Assembly: GCF_000004195.4 (NCBI RefSeq)
Contig: NC_030678.2
Span: 76,133,404-76,197,403 of the forward strand
Source: Xenopus tropicalis
Lineage: Eukaryota > Chordata > Amphibia > Anura > Pipidae
Direction of reading: 5' to 3'
Length of the DNA stretch: 64,000 nucleotides
The position numbers were made by a program, and so were the translations under genes. The notes under the pieces are model-generated. The model was not told the DNA's origin. It did no database searches and was given only the letters and a program-made list of their open reading frames with translations. This document shows positions 54,551 to 64,000 of this stretch, one piece after another (the stretch's first letter is position 1; each line of letters opens with the position of its first letter).

Positions 54551-54727
54551 TTCCCACTTACATAGGAAGGTGTATTACCTGGTACTTGTAGCCCTTCCTG
54601 TATCATGTCACATTTTTTACAAGAATTCTAGATAAACACTCAAGGTACCCATTTTTTTGATAAGCTCATCTGCATCATAGCCTCAAAAATTCTCTTCCTA
54701 TTTCAGTAGCACCTACACCACCTAATC

Positions 54728-54882
54728 ATTAGATCGAAGACACACGGGGCGATTAATGACTTTTTAAAAAGTCGGTCGCAGCTTCTTTCCCACCATAAGT
54801 CTCTGTGACTAATCGCGCTATGTTTTCTTTTTTTAAAAAAAGTCGCGGCTACTAATTGCCGTGTGTGTCTTCGCCCTTATAT
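54728..54882. repeat. Short fold-back MITE
   Basis: CGAAGACACACGGGGCGATTAAT and ACTAATTGCCGTGTGTGTCTTCG are inverted ends; inner pair ACTTTTTAAAAAGTCGG and AAAAAAAGTCGCGGC. GATTAGTCGC superfamily. Confidence 0.75.
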
Positions 54883-54930
54883 GCAATTTTAGCTAATGTT
54901 TACAATTTTTGTTACTTTACAATAGTTATT

Positions 54931-55319
54931 TAAAGGAGAAGGAAAGGTATAAACTAACTAAGCTTTATAAGAAAGGTCTATTTAAATACAGCCATAAGCA
55001 CTCACAGAAAAGCTGCACTATCAAAAGAAATACAGGATTTCTTGTCTCCTTTTTTGTAAACGTGTTCTTCTGTATCTGACTTCCTCTTTCAGAATAATTG
55101 TTCATTCCAGGAGCCAGAGTCTGCGCACCTCTCTCCCTTCTCCTGCCCCCCCCTCCCATTAGAATTCATAAAACTCACTCCCCCCACCCTTAGGTGGCTT
55201 CTAGGGCTCTTTACTCAGGTATGATAAAGCTTTCTGCAGAATAAATATAGTGTTCTAGGTGGCACTAATGTGGCAAATCTATTGTCAGTAAAATGCCAAA
55301 ATGACTTTTCTTCTTTAAT
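54931..55319. repeat. Full-length AAAGGAGAAGGAAAG element
   Basis: Opens TAAAGGAGAAGGAAAGG and closes GACTTTTCTTCTTTAA. It contains the reverse complement of the window-start repeat and of 61861-62289. About 390 bp, no coding capacity. Confidence 0.75.
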
Positions 55320-57105
55320 TTCTGTGGCCAGTTTGTGGTGTTATGCTTGTTGGTGGGGATCATTTAGAATTTGCTAAGTTATGTATTCCTGAGTGTTTCC
55401 TGCCTAGCAGCATAAGTTTCTGCAATGGACAGTGCTTTTCCCATTAAGATGAAAAGGAAAGCGGAGGACTCAGACTAAATGCCTTTAGTCTAAGAAAACA
55501 TCTGTCATGGTTATTCCAACAGTGCATGAGATTATGCATTTATATCATTGTTCATACAAGAGAGATGCTGTACATAACTAAGAAAATATTTTTATTAAAA
55601 GGTTTTTCTCATTTACTGTAATGAGCTCATATTTTGCTACATAGCACTAAATCAATTCCACATTACAAGTTTTTTGAGAGGGTGTTGATTACAGTAATTG
55701 CTTCTCTATATGTGAAAATCATGGGGAAACTGTTTCAGGAATACATATGTATGTATGCCTTGGGTCCTTGTTATCAAGGTATGTGATAGTTGTGTGCACA
55801 TATATATGGCCCTTATATATAAGTGCCAGTGATTCTGGCACTTTAAAGGATATTACTTTGACATCGTAAAGGCCTGGTTTATGTGAAGGTATTACATCAA
55901 GATCTACAGTTGCATTTTTGGGATGCTTTTACAGTACCATGGAAAAGTGTATATATATAAATATTCTGGGAAATAATATATCATATTAAGAATAATAGTC
56001 ATACAAATAATATATTAATTAACTACTCATCTAACACTTGATTAATAGGGAATCTGATGGGGTAGTTGAACAGAAAGCAGACATTATGCTTGAATGTAGG
56101 ATAAGTATTACAGATAAACTAAGTTATCTACAGTAGTTATTTTGCTAAAAAAAGGCATGTAATATTTTGTAATGTGTAGTGATGTTACTTGTATGACATG
56201 GACTCTTCAGGTCCATACATGCCCTCAGACCCAATTCAATCCCAATCAGTTTTCCTTTCTCTGCTATCTGTGATGAGGAGCTGCCAAACCATTCTCTTTG
56301 TTACAGCAAATGGACTTGGATACCAGGGCACTAGTGACTTTTAAAATTATGTTTATTTCAATTTGCTTGACTTTTTGGAACTATGAATAGTCCCCTTTTC
56401 AAACGCAAAGCAATACAAATATAGTGTCACATTCAGTATAAGACTCCTCCCTTTACTTGATGTAGTGACAAAGGTACAGTTTACCATTTCACTAAAAAAC
56501 TAGACAAAGTACGCAGTGTTCAATCCCCTTGGAGTTAAAGTTTGTAAAGTGCTGATCTAGTAACATTGCCATTGTAATGCCCCAGTTTCTTTAACTACCT
56601 TACTATTTCATTGCAGGTACATGATCTATAGTCATAGTTCTTGCACGACATGGCTCATTAAAAAAAGTGATATTGCAAGTCACCTCAGTGTTCCACGACC
56701 TTATAAAAGCTCTCAGCCTTTTTCTTTGTCTGTTTATATGGCTATGACATTCTTCAGTGCTGCCTATCTATCTATCTATTAAATCAGGGATCATATTATT
56801 CCCTTTATAAGGACACCAAAATCTTAATTCTCTAGAGACCATAAAAAATAGGCACTGACTTATTGACTTAAGAGACAGCGATAATAAAAAAACATTTCAT
56901 GTTTTTTATAATAATACTGCAGCCTTTCCCAAGTCAGAACTCCAACAAAGTCCTTGAAGGAAAATGAAACTCCCACCCTGCATTTTCAACTGATAGCCCC
57001 CTGCAGAGCCCCCTGAACCAACCCTAACAACATGCCTGGTTCCTGGTACTCCCATACTATTGAGGGTCTCATTCTCCTTTAAGTTTGCAAATCTTGTATT
57101 TTCCA
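55320..57105. other. Putative intron, nothing recognised
   Basis: AT-rich; short CTAT repeats near 56765-56780. Confidence 0.5.
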
Positions 57106-57375
57106 TGCTGGCAGAGTGGTTAGCACATCCTACCTACATCTCTCAGTTTGATGTTGGTATGTACACTATCTGCAAGGATTATGTATGTTCTCACCATATG
57201 CGTGGGTTTTTCCAGGCACTCCAGATTTCCCCTGTAGAAACATACAGCCAGGTTAATTGGCTTTCGGTTAAATTGACCCTTGTGTGCGTGTGAATGTGTT
57301 GGGGACCTTAGACAGTAAACTCCACTGAGGCAGGGACTGATGTGAATGATAAACAATCTCTGAAAAATGCTGTGT
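57106..57375 (+). repeat. SINE-like retroposon
   Basis: GCAGAGTGGTTAGCAC at the start (tRNA-like box A), then TGCAAGGATTATGTATGTTCTC, GCGTGGGTTTTTCCAGGCAC, GGTTAATTGGCTTTC, GGGACCTTAGACAGTAA and GGCAGGGACTGATGTGAATG. This order matches a SINE family I remember from frogs and fish. Confidence 0.7.
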
Positions 57376-58444
57376 AAATGAGTAACAGATAAGAAAAGGA
57401 ATAAAATAAATATATGTCCTATCTAATGTGAAAAATGAATGAGAACACAGTATTGCTGGGGCAATTCAGCTAAACTCATAGAATATGATAGTGTAGAGTT
57501 TCTGCATCATGTATATCCTGTTTTATTTTTTTCTATTAATATCTGTTACCCAGCTTTACATAAAATGTGCAAAATGCATGGACAAAATGAAATATTACAC
57601 TAGTAACTTTACAAACCCTCTAACCATTATACTCTAACCAATATAGTAACTCTGATGCCATTCTGCAATTCTGAATTTACTATATTCCTAATGGGTGCTG
57701 TTACCTTAATTTTATATTTACTTCCTATTGTCACACCCTACAAGTGTTTTTCCAAGTGGGAATCTGTCCAAGCCACTGAATTACTGTTGATCTTTGTTTT
57801 TGAGTGTCTGATTTTGTATATGTTCTAGATTGCACTGGGTTAGGTGTTCCCCATAAATTCCATTCTATATTGCCTTTAAGTTTTAGAATATCTATATATT
57901 TTTTTCTTTTTCTAATTATAAGTGAAAGTGTTTTGTGTTGTAACACCTCGCTTCACCTCCACCCCATGTTGCCACAGGTGAGAAAATAGATCAGTAAAAG
58001 AATGAGCACAGCAAATAAATCCAGAGAGGGAAAGTCATGTAACTTGGCAATGAGTGGATTATGGCCTGGCTTTTTTTAAAAGGGATTTTTCTTCTAAAAA
58101 ATATATCCACCTCTTTGACATTTTCTTATACGCCAATTTCTAGTATTCTCTCATTTATACTGTGAAACTCTTCCTTCTGCATTTACTTAGAGCAGACCTG
58201 TTCAGAGAATGTATCTTGACTCCTGCAACATGCTTGTAACCCAGCCTACAACAGCCCATGCTTTTTCAGTATTCTTTTTTCAGCTGGCTGTGAGCTGCCA
58301 AGGGATGGCCCTGACCTTGATTAAGGATTTGACAGAATTTGAACATGTATATATTATTTCTGTGCTCTAATGTGGTACAAACACATCCACTTGTCCAGCT
58401 TGAATGACAAACAACCCAATTGGTGGCCAATTAGAGTAGGAGTA
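57376..58444. other. Putative intron, nothing recognised
   Basis: No gene or clear repeat. Confidence 0.5.
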
Positions 58445-58766
58445 AAGGTCCCCATACACTGGCAGATCCTCCTCGACATCGCCAAGCGAGCGGATCTTCT
58501 CCCGATATCCCCCACCTACGGGCCTTTGGCCCTGGGGCCAAACAATCGAATTACAACGATGGGCATAGAAGAAGTCGGTCCGGGGACCGCATCAACAAGC
58601 CGATGCGGTCCCCGATCCGACTATATTTTCTAACCTGTCCGATCGATATCTGCCCGATTTCAGGCCAGATATCGGTCGGGCAGGTCCATTGGAAGTGCCC
58701 ATACACGGGCATCGGTCCAAGGGACCGATATCGGCAGCTACTATCGGCCTGTGTATGGGGACCTTT
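58445..58766. repeat. MITE with GGTCCCCATACAC termini
   Basis: AAAGGTCCCCATACAC ... GTGTATGGGGACCTTT are perfect inverted ends. The body has paired blocks such as GGGGACCGCATC / GATGCGGTCCCC and CCCGATTTCAGGCC / CCAGATATCGGTCGGGC. CpG-rich, related to 7116-7394. Confidence 0.85.
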
Positions 58767-60295
58767 AGAGTTAGAGTTGGATTGGGGTTTGTCAAAACTA
58801 CTCTCTTCTTTTGCTATTTGGCTCTACAGATAGATCACTTTGAGGACCCCAGGTGGCTGTTTGCCCTGTAGGTACATACACGGGCCTCTCTGTATGTACA
58901 GGTTATAGTAAATTGTTGAAATACATTACTGTGTGTAATAATGTAATGCAGAAAAGCTGTAAGTAATATTTAATATAAGTGTGCTTAGGGATATCATCAG
59001 CTATTATAGGGGCTCATGAGAAACTTATGTATTATAAACAATTATATACCTAAATATATAAGGTTATCAAAATTCATGTGGTGTGTATGAAATCACTCAA
59101 ACTTATTGTGGGATGTGGAACTACTTTGTGATATCTTATATCTGTATCGTTAACAAAAAGTGATACATTTTTTATGTTTTATACATTATTCACACTTTAC
59201 TAAATTGTAAGTTAATTATCTTTTATTTATTTTTTTACATGTATTTACCCAGCACTACAGGGCATATCATCAAGTAGGGCACATTATGTATCTGAGTTCT
59301 GAAAGAGGTGAATCATTTGCCTGTAGTGAATGTCTCTTTGGAGACAGCTGGTGTGACTATTCTCTTTTAACCCTTCTCAGATTTCTATGGCTTAGTGACC
59401 TTCCATTCTCATTATGCTAAAACCCTTGGGAAAGGAAGGTTTCCTGCCTCCCATATGGTGAACCTTTATCCTCTGTTTGTGTCAGCTGGCCTGTGGGCAC
59501 GCACAGAGGAGCACTTTATTGTTAAAGCTTTCATAGGAATCCTTGGCCTCATCTTCTAGTTCACAGCTGTTTAGTAGCTGGAAGAAAGGTAGCTTTTTAC
59601 TCAGCCTAGTGAAATTGCATTGATCTTTCCCAGTCTGGATTTCCATTAAAGCATTCCATTAACACTTCTTCAAAAGGTATCAGAGCAGATGGAGTCCCCA
59701 GGGAGCAGCAAATTATTTTTTTCATGGATATGCAGTCGTCTGTTTATTACAGCTGTATTGCAAAGTATGTGAAGAGTGTGGAGATGCTTATGAAATTATG
59801 CTCTAAAGCAAGCAAGTTATTTTGATGGGGCAAAAAAAAAAAAAGAAATGAGATACTATGTTGAGAGATTCTTGAAATATAATGTATTGTAATGTTTTCT
59901 ATCTGTCTGGAACATTTTAAAACATTTAAATAAGAACTATTACAAAATAAACACAAATTCAAATAATATAATATTTTTTAATAATATTTTTTTCAAGTTA
60001 TTAAATTGGTTTCTTTTCTGAGCATTACATTGCAATTAAACTATCGGATTTTTGAAAATCCACACTTATTTTTCTTTAAATATAATTTAACTTTGGCAGC
60101 TTTTCTCTAGTTGAATAAATCTCTTGTAATCCTAAAATAATGGGATCTGATTCATGCTCCACAAGTATTAATATATTAACAGCCCAAAGTTGTGCAGCAG
60201 AACTGTTCTTTGTTGAAGAGAAAAGCCTGACGTAGAGTGTGAGTAAATTAATTTTAGTTGCCAGTATCTTTGTTGTTCCATATCCTCTCTAGTTG
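58767..60295. other. Repeat-poor putative intron
   Basis: No repeat or gene recognised. The part 59290-59770 has higher complexity than its surroundings and could be conserved noncoding sequence; unverified. Confidence 0.4.
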
Positions 60296-60735
60296 GAACC
60301 ATGAGGGTGCAGTGGTTAGCACTATTAGCATTATTGCTGTGCAGCAGCGCTGGGTCTTATTCTAACCAGGGTGTTGTCTTTGTAATATCTGTGTGTTCTT
60401 ACCAGTGCTGTATATTTGGAACTGCAGGCTCCCTACCACCTACAACTGCAGGCCATACTACCACAAGTGCTATATGAAAATGTTGGGGTGGAGTTGGAAA
60501 TGGAGTTTGCAGAATATGAGTAGGGGAACAGGGGGGCCCTCTGTCTGTGAGCTTCACCCCTGTGATGGCACTGTCTGTACTCTCTATAGCTATAAGATTA
60601 TTTTCTCCCTTGTTTATGCTTGTTTCCTCAAGATGCTGTAGTTTCGTCTGACAGACCAAAAAACATAGACAGGTTAACTGGCTACTAATTAAAGTTGACC
60701 GTAGATTTATTGTGGTTGTTATAGGTTACTAAACA
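60296..60735 (+). repeat. SINE-like retroposon with an internal insertion
   Basis: GGGTGCAGTGGTTAGCACTA, CAGCAGCGCTGGGTC, TCTGTGTGTTCTT and, after about 255 bp of foreign sequence (60405-60659), AACATAGACAGGTTAACTGG and AAAGTTGACC follow the order of the 57106 copy. Confidence 0.6.
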
Positions 60736-60749
60736 TGGAGTAAGTTAAC

Positions 60750-61140
60750 TTAAAGTGGTCTTCATTGTTTATTTTGTCTAGTTTTTTAATTATTTGGCTT
60801 CTTCTTCTGACTCTTCCCAGTTTTCAAATCAGGGTTACTGATCCCGGTAGCCAAAAAACTATTGCTCTGTGAGGCTACAGTTTTATTGTTATTGTTACTT
60901 TGTATTATACTTTGTACCTTTCTATTTAGACCATTTTTTATTCATATTCCAGTTTCTCACTGCAGCTTAGAAACTCCATGGTTGCTAAGGTAATTTGTAC
61001 CTTAGCAGCCAGAAAACTGCAAAAATTTCAAACTGGAAAGTTGCTGAACAAAAAGAAATATAATTAAAAAAAACACAAATAATAAAAATTGAAGACCAAT
61101 TGTAAATTGTCCCAGAATATCACTCTGTATATCATACTAA
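60750..61140. repeat. Inverted copy of the 41095-type repeat
   Basis: AAGTGGTCTTCATTGTTTATT, GGTTGCTAAGGTAATTTG / CCTTAGCAGCCAG and TTTGAAATTT-complement blocks correspond to 41200-41480 in reverse. Confidence 0.65.
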
Positions 61141-61639
61141 AAATATGTCAGAGCTTTGTAAATAAAGAATAAAAAGATAATAAGCATGCTACACTACATA
61201 TGCTACATAATAATAATAATTCTGCTCTTCTGTAATGATCTCTTATCTGGTTGTCCACCTGCATACCCCCATGTGTGGTCTCCTATCTTTTATCAACCCG
61301 AAACAACTTTATGATATGGAAATATCATCTAGTATTGTAAATGTCGGTCTGGCGAGAGAGCCCAAAGCAGGGAAGGAGAGGGGGCATGTTCGTATTTGTA
61401 CAGTGTGAATGTGCGTGTAAATCTTTGCTTATATTTTAGTTTACATGGTGAGGGTCAGACTCGCCTGTTCATTACATGCTATGCAAGTCTCTTCTTCTCT
61501 ACTGTCAATTCACTGGTTTAGAATACCAATCAATTGTACCCTCTGTCTGATTAACATTGATTACAAAAAAGTCAGGTGTATGTTTTTTTTCTGAATCCTA
61601 TACCCTGCTGATTGCAAGTTGCATCAGTTTAAGGATGAA
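61141..61639. other. Putative intron, nothing recognised
   Basis: No gene or defined repeat. Confidence 0.5.
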
Positions 61640-61850
61640 ACATCAGTGGGAGGGCATACATGTTGCTTCATTTTCCGAAATTTTCTGCAGGAGTAAAGTT
61701 TGCTCGACTTCAGAAAATGAAGTGACACATATGCCTTTCCACTGGCGATTCACTTTATTTCCGGTGGGAAGGCATTTTAGTTAGATTAGTCGCCCGCTAT
61801 ATCTAAGATTAACTTCGGCAATTAATCTTCCTGTGGACTTTCACCCTAAA
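61640..61850. repeat. Degenerate fold-back MITE
   Basis: CATATGCCTTTCCACTGGCG pairs with CCGGTGGGAAGGCATTTTAG. The right end has AGATTAGTCGCCCGCTATA and CACCCTAA. Confidence 0.65.
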
Positions 61851-61860
61851 AAGGAAGATT

Positions 61861-62289
61861 TATTAAAAGAAGGAAAGTCATTTTGGCATTTTAATGCCAA
61901 TAGATTAGCCACATTAGTGCCACCTAGAACACTAGATTTATTCTGCAGAAAACTTTACGATACCTTAGTAAACAGCCCTATAAGCTCCCTCCGTTTGTTT
62001 AAGATAGCAGCTGCCATTTTATCTTGGTCTTTGTAGCTTCTTTGTTGCAGCTCTAGCTGTTGGTAGCATAGATCACACATTCTGATGGGAGGAGGAGAGA
62101 ATTCTTATGGGAGGGAGAAGCAGGAGAGAGCTGCACAGATTCCGGCCCTGGTATGAAGGATTTTTCTGAGAGAGGAAGACAGATACCTGTTTCTTTTGAT
62201 AGAGGACTTTTCTGTGAGTGATTATGGCTGTATTTACATAAACCTTTCTGATAAAGCTTATTTAGTTTTTACCTTTCCTTCTCTTTTAA
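61861..62289. repeat. AAAGGAGAAGGAAAG-type element
   Basis: TTAAAAGAAGGAAAGTCATTT at the left and TTACCTTTCCTTCTCTTTTAA at the right. Shares GCCACATTAGTGCCACCTAG with 54931-55319 and GGGAGGAGGAGAGAATTCTTA-like text with 1-381. Confidence 0.78.
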
Positions 62290-63524
62290 AAGAGAAATGT
62301 TTTCCTAGGCTCTAAATCCAGATTTGGAGAGACTTGCCTATTATTTTTTAAAAAATCTGGTAAAAGTCATTTTGAAATAATACAATAAATGATTAAAAAG
62401 CTTTGATAAATGTAATTTCTAAATATACACTGATCCTGATTTTGATAAAACCAAGTATGAGCAGGCAGGGCTGCCAAACAGGCTGTTTTTGTGCATAGTT
62501 AATCTATTATGTGTGCATCATTGCTTATATGGGGTTGGAATTTGTTATGATAATTTGGATCTTGCTGTTTAGAATGTGCTGTTGTGGAAGAAATAGTACT
62601 TTTACTAGTCCAAAGTGCAGTGGTAGTTAAATAGAGCACTTCTTGGAAGTTGTGATGTATGATAAATCTATGTAGTACATTTAAGAGACCACCACACAAA
62701 CTTTTGCCCTGTACCACATGTTTGTTGAGGCTACATGATTACTTATCGGATTGACCAGTAAATGGGTTTTACTTTCACTTAACGTACAGTCCTGAAGCTG
62801 TGACTCTATACACCCCAGATAAGAATTGTAACTGTGCAATTATGGGCTACTAGATGACAGCACCATTATATAATAGGGATCACCGCACAAGTGTAAAGTG
62901 GGTGGGTCTCTGCTTAAACTGATGCATATATGCCAAATATATGACAAGTAGGCTTGGTATGCTGTCCAAAAAGGAACCTCTGCTTAGGTGCTTTCCAAGT
63001 GGTACATTTCAGATATTCTGTTTGCAGTCAGTTAATATGACTTTCATGGACTTATTGATTAATGATTAAAAAATTATATATTTTTTTTAAAAAAGGGATA
63101 TTAAGAATGAACTGTAAACATTGTCACTGAGAAGACTTCCTTACTTTATGACTCTTATGTCCTTAATTTCACCATCCAAGTGCATTTCAAAGAAAACAGG
63201 TACTGAGCTATCTATACCAATTAGCTCTAAATGCACCTGCCCTGGTTGCTAGTGGTACAGTCTAACCCCTCAGTGTTAAGGTATGGTCTTCACCCATGCC
63301 CAGTGTCAAGTGGTACATTATTCCTCCCCCTTCTCTGAGTCAAGTGTTACAACACATTTCTCCTTGCTGTACAGGTATGTGGGCTCCATGGGAGGAAAGC
63401 ACCATATAAATTTGTCTTGGGCATAAATATACATTTTCACATGGCAAACATGCATAGTAAAAATAATGCTTACTTAAAAATAAAATCAGATACATTCCTA
63501 CAAAGTTGCACCTGTTTTCATGGT
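62290..63524. other. Putative intron, nothing recognised
   Basis: No gene seen; AT-rich. Confidence 0.5.
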
Positions 63525-63700
63525 TCTTTAAAAGGGATCTGTCAACCAGACATAAAAAGCTGTATAATAAAAGTCCTTTAAAAATTAAACATAAAACCCA
63601 AATCCTGTTTTTAATTAAATCATCCATACCTGTTATAAATGTATTTAAAAATCTTAGCTGTCAATCATATATTGCCTGCCCCACCTCTGTGTATCTATAT
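63525..63700. repeat. Interspersed Xenopus repeat
   Basis: GGGATCTGTCAACCAGACAT, AAAGCTGTATAATAAAAGTCC and GCTGTCAATCATATATTGCC are text I recall from a common Xenopus repeat. Confidence 0.55.
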
Positions 63701-63757
63701 TTCTTTCTAAACCTACTAAAGAGCTTTGTACTGCATGAAAATAAAAAATATGAGACC

Positions 63758-63965
63758 CGAGCAGTGTTGGACTGGGACCTCAGGGGCCCACCAGAAAACT
63801 TACACCATAGGCCCACTCTCCAAACTACTTTTCCTCCATTCCTCACCTAACCTCTTTATTCTCCTAGTCTCTTTAATTGACATGCTAGCATCTATTCAAC
63901 CATCTATTTCTCCTCTTTGTTCCCATTCAGGCCAAATGTTTAGGAGCAGGAGGGCCCACTAAACA
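63758..63965. repeat. Interspersed repeat (TTGGACTGGGACCTCAGG type)
   Basis: GCAGTGTTGGACTGGGACCT, GGGGCCCACCAGAAAAC and AGGAGGGCCCACTAAACA mark a frequent Xenopus repeat; a family resemblance to 1413, 38276, 41967 and 44655 is limited to the first 20 bases. Confidence 0.55.
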
Positions 63966-64000
63966 TTTGCACAAGGTTACATTGCGACCAAAGAGCCATA

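Noticed and set aside
58370..58871. Overlapping frames on both strands
   Set aside because: Lie across a GC-rich fold-back MITE without stops; no protein similarity.
1..64000. tRNA, rRNA or snRNA genes
   Set aside because: No cloverleaf with intact A and B boxes, or rRNA/snRNA core sequence, was seen; the box-A-like starts at 57112 and 60308 belong to SINE-like repeats.

Overview
The window looks like nuclear DNA of a frog, most likely Xenopus. One intron-split vertebrate gene sits among several dozen interspersed repeats that I recognise from memory as typical of Xenopus. These include fold-back MITEs reading GGGCTCTGGCACACGGGG with TTA target duplications, AAGGAGAAGGAAAG-type elements, Tc1-like transposons and hAT MITEs. 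Nothing suggests a bacterial, organellar or viral replicon. I cannot tell X. tropicalis from X. laevis.

The only gene I can name securely is vezf1 (vascular endothelial zinc finger 1, a C2H2 transcription factor), on the + strand. Its CpG-island promoter and first coding exon lie at about 2.86-4.17 kb. Further coding exons are at 14429-15147, 16132-16195, 17403-17574 and 26569-26999, followed by a 3' UTR of about 2.2 kb ending near a poly(A) signal at 29178. All exon phases agree, giving 472 codons and six zinc fingers. Two short in-frame candidate exons (18343-18393 and 26293-26346) lie where mammals, as I recall, have a glutamine-rich exon that I could not find here.

Intron 1 (10.9 kb) holds MITEs and a hairpin with 67-bp perfect arms. 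The interval 17.6-26.5 kb holds two Tc1/mariner copies: one keeps its DD34E residues but has lost its 3' end, the other is frameshifted. It also holds a G-rich minisatellite, a perfect 61-bp-arm palindrome and several MITEs.

From 29.2 to 39.7 kb I see intergenic DNA with a nested Harbinger-type MITE pair and a 34-bp minisatellite. A second, weaker CpG-rich block at 39.8-40.4 kb, with a splice donor near 40146, looks like a promoter plus noncoding first exon. By synteny with the human VEZF1-CUEDC1 pair (same strand, adjacent) it may belong to cuedc1, with 40.2-64 kb as its first intron. No coding exon of that gene was found. This downstream part contains hAT and other MITEs, a LINE reverse-transcriptase remnant, SINE-like copies, and at 53.5-54.0 kb a Penelope-like element end carrying a hammerhead-ribozyme fold on the - strand.

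No previously undescribed multi-gene system was found. The items most worth a second look are the hammerhead motif, the vezf1 cassette exons, and the long perfect hairpins inside vezf1 introns.
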